A stretch of DNA of 57,476 nucleotides from Nitrososphaera sp. (GTDB taxonomy: Archaea > Thermoproteota > Nitrososphaeria > Nitrososphaerales > Nitrososphaeraceae): assembly GCF_013388945.1 (NCBI RefSeq), contig NZ_JACAEH010000017.1, positions 1-57,476 of the forward strand, in the 5' to 3' direction. The position numbers and the translations under genes were made by a program. Positions within the stretch are counted from its first letter, which is position 1. The number at the start of each line of letters is the position of its first letter. Below, piece after piece: positions 1 to 8,249 of the stretch. Under the pieces are notes generated by a model. It made no database searches and was not told the DNA's origin. It worked only from the letters and a program-made list of their open reading frames with translations.

Positions 1-201
1 GAGGTAGCCTTCAAGTATCCGAGACCGACGCTGCCAGCGTACATGACGCCTATAGAGCCCCAGGTAGGTAAGTTCTACAACTCGCCTGTCGCTCTGGGAT
101 CTGGAGCTGGTGCAGTGCTAACGGTGCCCATCGCTGCGTTGGGTGCGAAGCTAAACACGTGGACATACAGATGGATGGCCGCGTGGAGCAAGTGGGATTA
201 A
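1..201 (+). CDS. amoA: Ammonia monooxygenase subunit A, 3' end (5' end outside window)
   Basis: Frame 1 is open from the first base to the TAA at 199-201 and encodes the last 66 residues of archaeal AmoA. The stretch FKYPRPTLP, followed by MTPIEPQVGKFYNSPVALGSG and the ending LNTWTYRWMAAWSKWD, is the highly conserved AmoA C-terminus of Nitrososphaera-type ammonia oxidizers. AmoA is the membrane subunit of the copper enzyme that oxidizes ammonia to hydroxylamine, the energy source of these archaea. The start codon and the first membrane helices lie upstream of the window. No damage is visible in this part. A pyrimidine-rich tract follows directly, then a separate small gene with its own promoter. 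Confidence 0.95.
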   Translation, partial: EVAFKYPRPTLPAYMTPIEPQVGKFYNSPVALGSGAGAVLTVPIAALGAKLNTWTYRWMAAWSKWD

Positions 202-237
202 ACTCCCCTTTTCTTTCCTTTTTCTTATTTTTCCAAG
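202..237 (+). terminator. Pyrimidine/T-rich terminator after amoA
   Basis: Directly after the amoA stop codon come about 35 bases of C and T, including several runs of four or five T. T-rich tracts without a hairpin are the usual archaeal transcription terminator. It separates amoA from the small gene at 294, which has its own TATA box. Confidence 0.6.
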
Positions 238-293
238 ACCCAGCGCAAGCCATACCGACAGGTTTATCATCGACAATAGCCTAACCCATTGGC

Positions 294-422
294 ATGGCGG
301 AGACGCAGGTATACATGTATGCGGTGACGATAGGCGTGATGATCTTCCTGACAGGCATACTGTTCGGCACCAGGGCCAGAAGGCCTCACGGCTCGCAGGC
401 CACTCAGGTAGGATCAAGCTAG
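294..422 (+). CDS. Small single-helix membrane protein downstream of amoA
   Basis: A 42-residue ORF starting MAETQVYMYAVTIGV has one strongly hydrophobic segment (about residues 8-26), then a basic, polar tail (RARRPHGSQ). A TATA-like TTTATCAT at 263-270 sits about 27 bases before the ATG, as expected for a leaderless archaeal transcript. That supports this as a real gene too short for normal ORF callers. Its position directly behind amoA suggests a link with ammonia monooxygenase, which in archaea has extra small membrane subunits besides A, B and C. I cannot assign it to a named subunit from sequence alone. It is shorter than I would expect for AmoX, so a separate role is possible. Confidence 0.6.
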   Translation: MAETQVYMYAVTIGVMIFLTGILFGTRARRPHGSQATQVGSS

Positions 423-516
423 CGGAACCAGCTCGCGCATTTGCCTTGTCTGGCGCCAGCGTGTGGTGAGAGTATTCTACATCATTATTATATAGCTCTT
501 TAACGGTTCAAGTCCC

Positions 517-1041
517 ATGTTCAGGGCAGTGGCCGTCGCGCTGGCAGGCATCCTCCTGCTTTTTGCGGCAGGTGTAGCGGTCCCTGCAAGCGCCCAGACG
601 CACAGCCACGGGCACGGCCATGACGACCACCAGGGCATACCATACATGATGATGGCAAGCGGCACCGCCACACACATCAAGGACAGGACCGCCTCGGACT
701 CCTCGGTTGACATACACATGCTGACCACCAAGGCCAACGACAACGCTGTCAGCTTCAAGGTTGTAGAGGGCGAGCTCAAGGTGGGTGATAAGACCTATTC
801 CATAGTCGGAGGCAAGGCAAACCTCGCCGTCAAATCAGGGAGGCTCGGGATAACTATGACGCTCAAAGACGACGCGGGCAAGAGCCAGCTCTTAAGGATA
901 ACTTCCGTGCTGGCCGATCCACTGCCGCACGACGGCGACGACCCGGCGTCTGTCAACTTTAAAGTCGCCAAGGCACTGCGCTTCTGGAAGCTTGACATGA
1001 GAGGCGAGGTCGCCATGTCGGAGCCAGAGTCAAGCGGCTGA
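517..1041 (+). CDS. Secreted His-rich hypothetical protein
   Basis: This 174-residue protein has a clear N-terminal signal peptide (hydrophobic residues 4-22, then PASAQ). The signal is followed at once by a His/Asp-rich segment, HSHGHGHDDHQG, that looks suited to binding divalent metal. The rest is a predicted beta-rich domain with no membrane helix and no family I recognise. A TATA box (TATTATATAG, 485-494) lies about 27 bases upstream of the ATG, consistent with a leaderless start. It stands alone between the small gene behind amoA and a tRNA on the other strand. A role in copper or other metal handling outside the cell is only inferred from the His cluster. Confidence 0.75.
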   Translation: MFRAVAVALAGILLLFAAGVAVPASAQTHSHGHGHDDHQGIPYMMMASGTATHIKDRTASDSSVDIHMLTTKANDNAVSFKVVEGELKVGDKTYSIVGGKANLAVKSGRLGITMTLKDDAGKSQLLRITSVLADPLPHDGDDPASVNFKVAKALRFWKLDMRGEVAMSEPESSG

Positions 1042-1056
1042 TTTTTGGAAAACAGT

Positions 1057-1129
1057 GGGGTCGGCCGGATTCGAACCAGCGACCTCCAGCGCCCAAGGCT
1101 GGCATCCTGCCAAGCTAGACAACGACCCC
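1057..1129 (-). tRNA. tRNA-Pro (anticodon UGG)
   Basis: The reverse strand folds as a complete cloverleaf. The acceptor stem is GGGGTCG/CGACCCC. The D arm contains GCTTGGCAGG. The anticodon stem CCAGC/GCTGG closes a seven-base loop with anticodon TGG, and the T arm has GGTTCGAATCC. No intron is visible and CCA is not encoded. It lies between two protein genes. Confidence 0.95.
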
Positions 1130-1163
1130 CTTAGACTTGGCGCGGGGCCGGCGCAATTTTAAC

Positions 1164-2228
1164 CTAGTGTATGAACTGCAGGCGGGTCTTTTGCTTGTGC
1201 AGCGTGCCGGTTATGGGTATCTGCTGTCCGCATGTCTTGCAGCGGTTGTGCGTGTCGAGGTTCCACGCGTCGATGGTAAAGCCGTACCGGCCGACGACCA
1301 CGCTGTTGCAGCCGGGACAATAGGTATCTTCAAGCGGGTGACCCGGCACGTTTCCCAGGTATGCGTATGTGAGGCCCTCCTTCTTGGCTACCTCATAATG
1401 CTTTTCAAGCGTCTCGACAGGCGTGGGCCCAAACTCCATCATCTTGTAGTCGGGGTGGAAGCGCAGGAAATGAATAGGCGTGTCAGGGCCGAGCTCGTCG
1501 TGCACGAACCTGCACAGCTTTTTCGCCTGCTCCAAGTCGTCGCCCACCTGCGGCACGATAAGGTCGGTTATCTCCACGTGGATCTTTTTCTTTTTTATTT
1601 CGCGAAGCGTCGAAAATATCGGGTCGGCGCTTGGTATCCCTATGTAGCGCCGGACAAACTCTGTCTTGCCCGAGCCTTTAAAGTCGACTGTGATGCAGTC
1701 GAGGAACCTGCCCATCTCGTTTACAGACTCGGGCGTGTCGTAGCCGTTTGACACGAAGATATTGAATATGCCGCGCTTGTGCGCCTCGATGCCGCAATCG
1801 CGGGCAAACTCGATGAATATCGAGGGCTCGTTGTAGGTGTAGGCGATTCCCTGCGCGCCGTACCTCTGCGCGGTCTGGACCACCTGCTCGGGCGTCATCT
1901 CTGCGCCCTCGACCTTGCGCCTCTGCGAAATGTCATAGTTCTGGCAATACTTGCAGAGCCAGTTGCAGCCAGTCGTCGCTATCGAAAATATCCCCGAGCC
2001 GGGCTGGTAGTGCGTGACAGGCTTTTTTTCAATCGGGTCGACGTGGCCTGCTATCACCCTGCCATAAACGAACAGGCGCAGCTTGTTATTGACGACGCCC
2101 CGGACGCCGCAGAGTCCTATCTTGCCTTCAGGAATCTCGCAATAACGGGCGCAGGCAGTGCACTTTACCCTGCCGTTTGGCAGCGCGATTCCAAGCTCTG
2201 CATCCTTTCCGGGTACCTCTGTCTGCAC
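1164..2228 (-). CDS. amrS: AmmeMemoRadiSam-system radical SAM enzyme
   Basis: This 354-residue radical SAM protein belongs to the family that occurs with MEMO1-like and AMMECR1-like proteins, and the motif order matches it. A Cys-rich N-terminus (CTACARYC, then LCGVRG) is followed by TTGCNWLCKYCQN, whose CxxxCxxC triad binds the SAM-cleaving [4Fe-4S] cluster. Next is YTYNEPSIF, and near the C-terminus there is a further zinc- or cluster-like set (CPGC and CKTCG). The substrate is unknown for this family. The start is GTG at 2228. A TATA-like GTTTATAAG lies about 27 bases upstream, so the transcript should be leaderless. Neither MEMO nor AMMECR1 partners are in this window. Confidence 0.88.
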   Translation of the reverse strand: MQTEVPGKDAELGIALPNGRVKCTACARYCEIPEGKIGLCGVRGVVNNKLRLFVYGRVIAGHVDPIEKKPVTHYQPGSGIFSIATTGCNWLCKYCQNYDISQRRKVEGAEMTPEQVVQTAQRYGAQGIAYTYNEPSIFIEFARDCGIEAHKRGIFNIFVSNGYDTPESVNEMGRFLDCITVDFKGSGKTEFVRRYIGIPSADPIFSTLREIKKKKIHVEITDLIVPQVGDDLEQAKKLCRFVHDELGPDTPIHFLRFHPDYKMMEFGPTPVETLEKHYEVAKKEGLTYAYLGNVPGHPLEDTYCPGCNSVVVGRYGFTIDAWNLDTHNRCKTCGQQIPITGTLHKQKTRLQFIH

Positions 2229-2318
2229 CGGGAGTAATTCGCGTTATAATCTTATAAACCCACATTCTATCGCGCCGTTTTGGCATCTGGTCAGGTGTAG
2301 CAATGATACAGAAGACGG

Positions 2319-3521
2319 ATGTGCAATGCAGATAAGCGCAGCCCGCCAGAAAAAGGCGTGCTATACAAGGCTCCCCTGTTTGCAGCCCTCATTGTTATTT
2401 CGCTTTCCGCCGGCGCCGCAAATTCTGCGTCGGGTTTTTCCACCGATGACAAGATCAACCTGAGCAACAGCCCGGGCCCGAAATCAGGAAAGGATATCGT
2501 AGCTGCAGGCGGCGACGCCTATGCGACGTGGTTTGAGCGGAGCACAGGCGAGATAATGATCAAAAAGATAACGCGCAGTCAGGTCACAGACATTGCGGCG
2601 CCCGAGTCTGGCTCAAATCCGCGGCTTGCTGCCGATGGAAAAAGGGTGTTCCTTTTCTACGACGGCACTGATGGCAAGACGCACTTCAAGGTCATAAATG
2701 CCGGCAGGCACTTTGGCGACGAAGTGGCGATGGGCGTAACTGCAGGCGCAAGCATTGCCATACAGGATGGCATCATGTATGCAGTGTATCCCGTTGGAGA
2801 GGGCAAGATGCAGTTTGCAAAGAGCACAGACGTGGGCAGGACGTTTCGCAACGTGACTGTGATTGAAGACAGCGACATAGAGGTGCACTATCCTGATGTC
2901 AAGTATTCTGGCGGCCAGAGGATTCTGGTTGACGGCAAGAACGTCTACCTTCTCTGGGTGGAGGGAGCCTATCCGCCGTCTATATGCGACTGTCCGTACC
3001 TCTACAGGTACCAGCACGTGCTCTTTGCCAAGAGCGGCGATGGAGGCGCGACGTTTGGCCCGACAGTCATCCTCAGCCAGGGGATCGGTGGCTACTTTGG
3101 AGACCCGCAGATATCCGCGTACAGGAACCACGTGTACGCCGTCTGGCACGTGGAAAGAGGACTGCCTTACTTCACCCTCAACACATACACAGCAGTCAGC
3201 GACGACAGGGGAGACTCGTTTAGTGTGATCCGCGAGGCAGAAGGTAACCAGTCGTTTGATTCAGACGTTGCGGCATCAAGGACCGGCGCGTACCTGGTGC
3301 TTGCAAACTATACGTCGGGAAATACCGAAATCCTGACAAGAGACAAGAATGGCATCGAGTTTGAAAAGGCAGCCACCGCAGGCACGGCGAACTGGACAAA
3401 CGACCCCCAGATTGCCGTTGAGAGGAGGCACGTTTACGTCCTGTGGGAAGAGGGAGACGACGGATCAGGGTACGCAAACGACGTGTTTTTCAGGTCCTAC
3501 AAGTTGAGGGACTTGGGCTAA
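2319..3521 (+). CDS. Secreted sialidase-like (BNR/Asp-box) beta-propeller protein
   Basis: This 400-residue protein has an N-terminal hydrophobic signal (APLFAALIVISLSAGAANS) followed by repeated Asp-box motifs (STDVGRTF, SGDGGATF, SDDRGDSF). These mark blades of a sialidase-type beta-propeller. In this fold the repeats are structural, and I cannot confirm the arginine triad and other catalytic residues of true sialidases. It may therefore be a surface binding protein rather than a glycosidase. The ATG at 2319 is the longest start. A GTG at 2358 would put the signal peptide right at the N-terminus and is a good alternative. It is convergent with the hydrogenase-like operon. Confidence 0.7.
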   Translation: MCNADKRSPPEKGVLYKAPLFAALIVISLSAGAANSASGFSTDDKINLSNSPGPKSGKDIVAAGGDAYATWFERSTGEIMIKKITRSQVTDIAAPESGSNPRLAADGKRVFLFYDGTDGKTHFKVINAGRHFGDEVAMGVTAGASIAIQDGIMYAVYPVGEGKMQFAKSTDVGRTFRNVTVIEDSDIEVHYPDVKYSGGQRILVDGKNVYLLWVEGAYPPSICDCPYLYRYQHVLFAKSGDGGATFGPTVILSQGIGGYFGDPQISAYRNHVYAVWHVERGLPYFTLNTYTAVSDDRGDSFSVIREAEGNQSFDSDVAASRTGAYLVLANYTSGNTEILTRDKNGIEFEKAATAGTANWTNDPQIAVERRHVYVLWEEGDDGSGYANDVFFRSYKLRDLG

Positions 3522-3543
3522 CCAGGGCGCAATCTTGGTGTGC

Positions 3544-4329
3544 TCAGGCGGCCTTGCCTATCCTGTCAACCGCCATCAAGAGCCCGTGCAAAAGCGCCTC
3601 CGGCCTCGGCGGGCACCCCGGTATGTACACGTCCACTGGAACCACTTTGTCTATCCCGCCCGTGGTCGCGCAGGTGTCTCCGAATATCCCGCCGCTGCAC
3701 CCGCACGCGCCCACCGCGACAACAATCTTTGGGTCCGGCGTCGCCTCGTACGTCCTTTTCAGCGCCACTTCCATGTTCCTTGACGCAGGGCCCGTGACAA
3801 GCAGCACGTCTGCGTGCCTGGGCGACGCGACGAAATGTATGCCGAACCTTTCTATGTCGTATACCGGGTTGTTGAGCGCGGTTATCTCTACTTCGCAGCC
3901 GTTACACGAGCCGGCGTCAACTTCGCGTACCGCAAGCGACCTTCCAAGGATCTTGCCTATCTTCTCCTTCAGCTCCTTTCCCACCGCCTCGTACGACTTG
4001 TCGGCCTCGGAGCCAGAGGATTCAACAAGGTCCCCTCTTGTCTTTGCAGGCGGCGCATACTTGCTCCCAATCTTGAAAATGTCAGGAGCTGCCTCTCCGC
4101 ACCTTCCGCACAGGATGCACTTGCCCATGTCAAGCGTTATCTGCTCCTTTGCCATCCCGATTGCGCGCGACGCGCAGGCCTCCTCCACTTGCCAGTATTT
4201 TTCAGGCAAAATTGGCACACTTGCAAGCGACACGTTCCCGCGGTAGTTTGGCGGCGCGCGGTCGCCTTTGAGCGGATCCCGCAGGGTTTCAACGCTGTTG
4301 CCCAAGATGTCTCTTTTGTCTTCTGCCAT
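3544..4329 (-). CDS. Hydrogenase-4/Ehr-like small subunit with N-terminal ferredoxin domain
   Basis: This 261-residue protein is the iron-sulfur electron-entry subunit of the complex, related to NuoB and the HyfI/HycG small subunits. The C-terminal half keeps the four cysteines of the proximal [4Fe-4S] cluster: CNGC (about residue 143), GAC (about 210) and PGCPP (about 240). The N-terminal third is ferredoxin-like (HyfH/NuoI type) with CILCGRC at about 72-78 and one earlier cysteine near 53. The other four ligands of a two-cluster ferredoxin are absent. Fusion of these two parts is unusual, as they are normally separate proteins. The ATG at 4329 overlaps the stop of the large-subunit gene, so translation is probably coupled. 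This is the last gene of the operon. Confidence 0.88.
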   Translation of the reverse strand: MAEDKRDILGNSVETLRDPLKGDRAPPNYRGNVSLASVPILPEKYWQVEEACASRAIGMAKEQITLDMGKCILCGRCGEAAPDIFKIGSKYAPPAKTRGDLVESSGSEADKSYEAVGKELKEKIGKILGRSLAVREVDAGSCNGCEVEITALNNPVYDIERFGIHFVASPRHADVLLVTGPASRNMEVALKRTYEATPDPKIVVAVGACGCSGGIFGDTCATTGGIDKVVPVDVYIPGCPPRPEALLHGLLMAVDRIGKAA

Positions 4330-5993
4330 CAAAGATCATTCCCCGAATAAGAGAGATCCAGGCTCTTGTTCACTATCGGAAAATCGGGCACTATGTCGCT
4401 CAAAACTGCCTGCTCTATCGCCGGCCAGTTCACAAACGACGCGGTCCTTACTTTGTAGCGGAAAAGCGAGTCGCGGTTTTCCCCTATCATCACCCAGTGC
4501 ATAGTCTGACCCCTGTGCGACTCGGCGTAACCCAGGGCGTGGCGGTAAGGCTCTAGCCGGTCCCGGACATCAGGAACGACGAGCTCGCCGTCGTGAAGGT
4601 TGTTTATTATTCTGACTATGATTCCTGCAGAGTTGACAACCTCTTCTGCCCTCACGTCAAAGCGGGACAGCGCGTCGCCCCTCCTCTTTTGCATCTCGAC
4701 TTCGTACTCCATCAGGTGCTGTGGCGTGTCGTGGTGCTTGTCGATGTCAAGTTCCCCGTAGATGCCGTAGGGGTGATCGCGCCTCGTGTCGTCGTCTATG
4801 CCTGCGCACCTTGCGGCAACTCCTACCAGCGCTAGGTCGCCGGCCACCTTCCTTGCTATCGAACCCGTGTTCCTCAGCCTGTCCACGACTGACGACTTGT
4901 TTCTCAGCAGCGAAACCACGCGGTTGAAGTCTTCAAGCACAGAACTTGTGGTGTCCATTACCAGCTTTTCCTTGCCTTTCAGGTCTATCCCTACGCCGCC
5001 TATCCTGTTTACGCCAAACAGCAGCCTGCTTCCTGCCACCTGCTCGTTTAGCCGCATCATCCTTTCTTTTAGGATGTTCAGCCTGGCCGCGCCGTATGAA
5101 AACGCGACGTCAGTCACCATGCCTGCGAGAGTCCCCAGGTGGTTGTAGATGCGCTCCATCTCTGCACAGACGGCCCTTGTCTGGAGCGCCCTGCGCGGGA
5201 CCTCCGCCCTTGCCGCCTTTTCAATTGCCTGACAGTATGCTGTCGAGTTTGCCACAGCCTCGTCGCCGGAAATCCGTTCGCTCAGGAGCAGGACCTTGTC
5301 AAGGTTCATCGTCTCTGCAAGTTTCTCTATACCCTTGTGCGTGTAGAAAAGGCGCGTCTCGAGGTTGACGATGTTCTCGCCCAGGACGCTGAACCGAAAG
5401 TGCCCCGGCTCTATTATGCCGGCGTGCACCGGCCCTACAGGTATCTCGCACACGCCTTCCCCTTCGACTTTTCCAAACGGGTATTCGCGCCCTTCCACCC
5501 TGCCGACCTTTGTGCGCCCGTCAAAGTCCTTCCTGAGCGGGTGCACGTCGCCGGGCCAGTGCTCGTGTAGCACAAGCGGCCTTGTGTCCGGGTTGCCTTC
5601 AGGCACAAGTCCGAACATGTCCTTTATCTCCCTCTCGAATAGCGCGGCCGCAGGTATGCGCAGCGCCACGCTTGGAAACGACTGCTCTGCTGCGTCGATA
5701 TTCACAGTCACGAAAATAAAGACATCCTCGCCGTTTTCCTTGCCAAAGACGTACCTTACCACAAAGCCGCGGCCCTGCTGGCACTCGTCTGTGCATATCA
5801 CCGTGGCAAGTTTTGTCTTCAGCTCGTCGCTTACAAAGTGGCACGCGTCCGGCGCATCCTCCTTGCCGGCAAGCGTGACGTGGATCTCGTTGCCGTTGAG
5901 CGTACGGACGGACCGTGCTTTTCTGCCCAGCTTGCGCAGGACTGCCGCCCTGTATTTTACGGCGCCGGCGTGCTCGACGTCGCCTGACATCAT
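4329..5993 (-). CDS. Hydrogenase-4/Ehr-like large subunit (NuoC-NuoD fusion) lacking Ni-Fe cysteines
   Basis: This 554-residue protein has a NuoC/HycE-N-like domain (about 1-160, with FEREIKDMFGL) fused to a NuoD/[NiFe] large-subunit-like domain. The diagnostic motif PVGPVHAGIIEPGHFRF (about 186-202) is intact. However, the first Ni-ligand motif, normally ERICGIC, reads ERISGDE (about 239-245). The second, normally DPCxxC near the C-terminus, reads SLDLSYSGNDL. All four cysteines are replaced (Ser, Glu, Ser, Gly), so no Ni-Fe centre can be held in the usual way. Known relatives with this loss are the Ehr complexes, which sit between complex I and group 4 hydrogenases. The substrate is unknown. 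It overlaps both neighbours by a base or so in one operon. Confidence 0.9.
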   Translation of the reverse strand: MMSGDVEHAGAVKYRAAVLRKLGRKARSVRTLNGNEIHVTLAGKEDAPDACHFVSDELKTKLATVICTDECQQGRGFVVRYVFGKENGEDVFIFVTVNIDAAEQSFPSVALRIPAAALFEREIKDMFGLVPEGNPDTRPLVLHEHWPGDVHPLRKDFDGRTKVGRVEGREYPFGKVEGEGVCEIPVGPVHAGIIEPGHFRFSVLGENIVNLETRLFYTHKGIEKLAETMNLDKVLLLSERISGDEAVANSTAYCQAIEKAARAEVPRRALQTRAVCAEMERIYNHLGTLAGMVTDVAFSYGAARLNILKERMMRLNEQVAGSRLLFGVNRIGGVGIDLKGKEKLVMDTTSSVLEDFNRVVSLLRNKSSVVDRLRNTGSIARKVAGDLALVGVAARCAGIDDDTRRDHPYGIYGELDIDKHHDTPQHLMEYEVEMQKRRGDALSRFDVRAEEVVNSAGIIVRIINNLHDGELVVPDVRDRLEPYRHALGYAESHRGQTMHWVMIGENRDSLFRYKVRTASFVNWPAIEQAVLSDIVPDFPIVNKSLDLSYSGNDL

Positions 5994-7576
5994 TAGCCCG
6001 AGGCGCCTCCCTCGACTGGACTTACCGCAACAGAACCCTGACCAAAGATCTGCGCGACGTCGCCGGCAAGCTCCTGCAGCGGCTGCGGGACGTAAAAGCC
6101 GAGCACCACCACAAGGCCTGCCAGTATCACCATGGGCACTACTGCAAGCCTGCCTTCGTCCTCCTTTGCCATACCTGCAGGAAGTCTCTTGCCGGGCTCC
6201 TTGGGGCTGCCAAAGACCATCCGCACCAGGTGCCTCATAAAGCCCGCAAATATCACCACCAGAAACGCCATGACAAGCGCGCTTGGGAGGAACTGGCCGC
6301 TCCCAAAGCCCGAGCTCAGTATCAGAAACTCGCTGACAAAGATGTTGAAAGGCGGCATGCCCACTATCGCAAGGCCCCCTATCAAAAAGAGCGCGCCGGT
6401 GACCGGCATGGACTTGATTATGCCCCTGATCTCAGACATGGCCTTTGTCTCGTACTTGTGGCTTATCGAGCCGCTTGCAAAGAACATGAGCGGCTTGGCT
6501 ATCGCGTGGTTTATGATGTGCAATAGCGCGCCGTAGATGCCGAAAAACCCGCCAAAGCCCACCGCCACTGCGACTATGCCCATGTGCTCGACGCTTGAAT
6601 ACGCCAGCATGCGCTTCATGTCCTTCTGGAAGTATATCGACGCAGCCGCTATCCCGACTGATACGACGCCCAGAAGCATCAATAGCTGGCTTGAAAATTC
6701 GGCTCCCAAGGTGCCGGAGGTTATTATGTGGAACCTCAATATGCCATAGATGGAGCAGTTGAGGAGCACGCCGGACAGGAGCGCGCTGACAGGAGTAGGT
6801 GCCTCGCTGTGTGCGTCGGGGAGCCAGGTGTGCATCGGCGCAAGGCCGGCCTTTGTGCCAAGGCCCACCAGGACAAAGACGAACGCGACCTTGATGATGT
6901 TTGGGTCAAGCAACTTGGAGTTTGCTACCATGCCGGTCCAGTTCATGGCAGACTCGGGGTCTGCGCCTGCCGTGACGTTTGCATAGTAGAAAAAGACAGT
7001 GCCAAAGAGCGCAAACGACAGGCCGACTGTCGCGATTATCAGGTACTTCCATGCGGCTTCAATGGCGCTCTCTTTTGTGTAGAGCATTATCAAAAGCACG
7101 GATACAAGCGTCGTGGCCTCTATTGCAACCCACATGGTCCCCATGTTGTTTGACACAGGCACAAACAGCATAGTGAGGAGAAAGATGTTGAATCCCTGGT
7201 AGTACCTGATTATGCGCCTGTCGTCTATCAGGTCGTGCTCGTACTGCCTTCCCATGTAGCTTATCGAATAAAGCGACGAGATGAAGCCGACTCCTGCAAT
7301 CGGCAAAAGGACGACTGCGCCAAAGGAGTCGAGGTAGAACAGCTCGCCAAACGCAGAGATCCGCTTTTCTGAAATGACCGCCCCTATCAGGGCGACTGCA
7401 AGCACGAGCATCAGTGACGCAGACGCGGCGGTAGCCACCTCTGCGGCCCTTTTTTTGCGCGAGACCGTGACTGCGACGGCGCCTGCAACGGGCGCTAGGA
7501 GCATAGAGAGCAAGAGCGCGCTTGACACCGTGGGAAGCGCCGCCGCGTCGGCAAGGGCGGTCAGCATCTCAGTCAT
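5993..7576 (-). CDS. Hydrogenase-4/Ehr-like antiporter-type membrane subunit (HyfF/NuoN-like)
   Basis: This 527-residue polytopic protein has about 14 hydrophobic helices and belongs to the Mrp-antiporter/NuoL-M-N family of proton-translocating subunits. The family's functional features are present: the helix with GLGTKAGLAPMHTWLPDAH (conserved lysine in TKAG) and INHAIAKPLMFFASG with the second conserved lysine. An early glutamate occurs in WVAIEATTLVSV. These residues form the half-channels in complex I, so proton pumping is likely retained even though the catalytic subunit is altered. It overlaps the upstream HyfE-like gene by 8 bases and the large-subunit gene by one base. Confidence 0.9.
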   Translation of the reverse strand: MTEMLTALADAAALPTVSSALLLSMLLAPVAGAVAVTVSRKKRAAEVATAASASLMLVLAVALIGAVISEKRISAFGELFYLDSFGAVVLLPIAGVGFISSLYSISYMGRQYEHDLIDDRRIIRYYQGFNIFLLTMLFVPVSNNMGTMWVAIEATTLVSVLLIMLYTKESAIEAAWKYLIIATVGLSFALFGTVFFYYANVTAGADPESAMNWTGMVANSKLLDPNIIKVAFVFVLVGLGTKAGLAPMHTWLPDAHSEAPTPVSALLSGVLLNCSIYGILRFHIITSGTLGAEFSSQLLMLLGVVSVGIAAASIYFQKDMKRMLAYSSVEHMGIVAVAVGFGGFFGIYGALLHIINHAIAKPLMFFASGSISHKYETKAMSEIRGIIKSMPVTGALFLIGGLAIVGMPPFNIFVSEFLILSSGFGSGQFLPSALVMAFLVVIFAGFMRHLVRMVFGSPKEPGKRLPAGMAKEDEGRLAVVPMVILAGLVVVLGFYVPQPLQELAGDVAQIFGQGSVAVSPVEGGASG

Positions 7577-8249
7577 CTCTCAGCTTCTCCAGGCTTCCGA
7601 TGTCAAGCGTGTCAAACGTCTGGCTTATCCGGAAAAGCAGTATCGCCGAGATGACGACGCCCACTAGAATGTCTGCAAATATCCCTATCTCGATTACCAG
7701 CGAGACGCCGTGCGTGAGCGCGGTGGTGAAGAGGAATAGCCCGTTCTCTATTATGAGGAGCCCGACCACCTGGTTGAGCGCCATCCTCCTGCTCACGATG
7801 ACAAACAGCCCTATGAAAAAGAGCGAGACTGAGACCGGCAGGCACGTCATCGCAACGACGTCAAGGCTGGACGATGAAAGCATCTGCTGCGTCAGGGCGT
7901 ACGAGAGCGCGACCAGCAGCGCAGATATCAGGACCGAAAGCCGGAGGCCGACGTACGGGTTTGCCTCTATCTTGAACTCGTCTTTTATTTTCCTCGTGAC
8001 CCTGACAAGCACCCTCGGTATGACGACTGCCTTTATCACAAGCGTGAGCGCGGCTGCGACGTAGATCTCCCATACGCCCGTGTAATACGCAATGACTGCA
8101 GTGACGCCGGCAAGGACAATGGTCTGGTACCTGTAGGCGCTCAGCCAGTCTGCAAACCCGCGCCTTACAACCACGCCGAACGTGGCTATCAGGAGCCCTG
8201 CCGACGAGATGGTCAGTATGTCTGCGGGAAGTATCTCGAGCCCCGTCAT
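7569..8249 (-). CDS. Hydrogenase-4/Ehr-like subunit E (HyfE/NuoK-like)
   Basis: This 226-residue membrane protein has about seven hydrophobic segments and the size and helix plan of HyfE. In the related complexes HyfE carries a NuoK-like part. The stretch RRMALNQVVGLLIIENGLFLF matches the NuoK signature, including an intramembrane glutamate next to Asn-Gly, thought to take part in proton transfer. It lies in the operon in the same order as in hyf clusters and overlaps the preceding NuoH-like gene by four bases (ATGA) and the following antiporter gene by eight. Identification rests on this signature and gene order, as membrane sequence alone would be weak evidence. Confidence 0.82.
   Translation of the reverse strand: MTGLEILPADILTISSAGLLIATFGVVVRRGFADWLSAYRYQTIVLAGVTAVIAYYTGVWEIYVAAALTLVIKAVVIPRVLVRVTRKIKDEFKIEANPYVGLRLSVLISALLVALSYALTQQMLSSSSLDVVAMTCLPVSVSLFFIGLFVIVSRRMALNQVVGLLIIENGLFLFTTALTHGVSLVIEIGIFADILVGVVISAILLFRISQTFDTLDIGSLEKLRDD

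Noticed and set aside
505-516. T-loop-like GGTTCAAGTCCC suggesting a tRNA end
   Set aside because: The flanking bases do not pair into a T stem, no acceptor or anticodon arm is present, and the sequence sits between a TATA box and the start of the gene at 517.
5365-6240. 291-residue plus-strand frame across the large subunit and antiporter genes
   Set aside because: It spans the junction of two well-identified genes on the other strand and has Ser/Pro-rich shadow composition.
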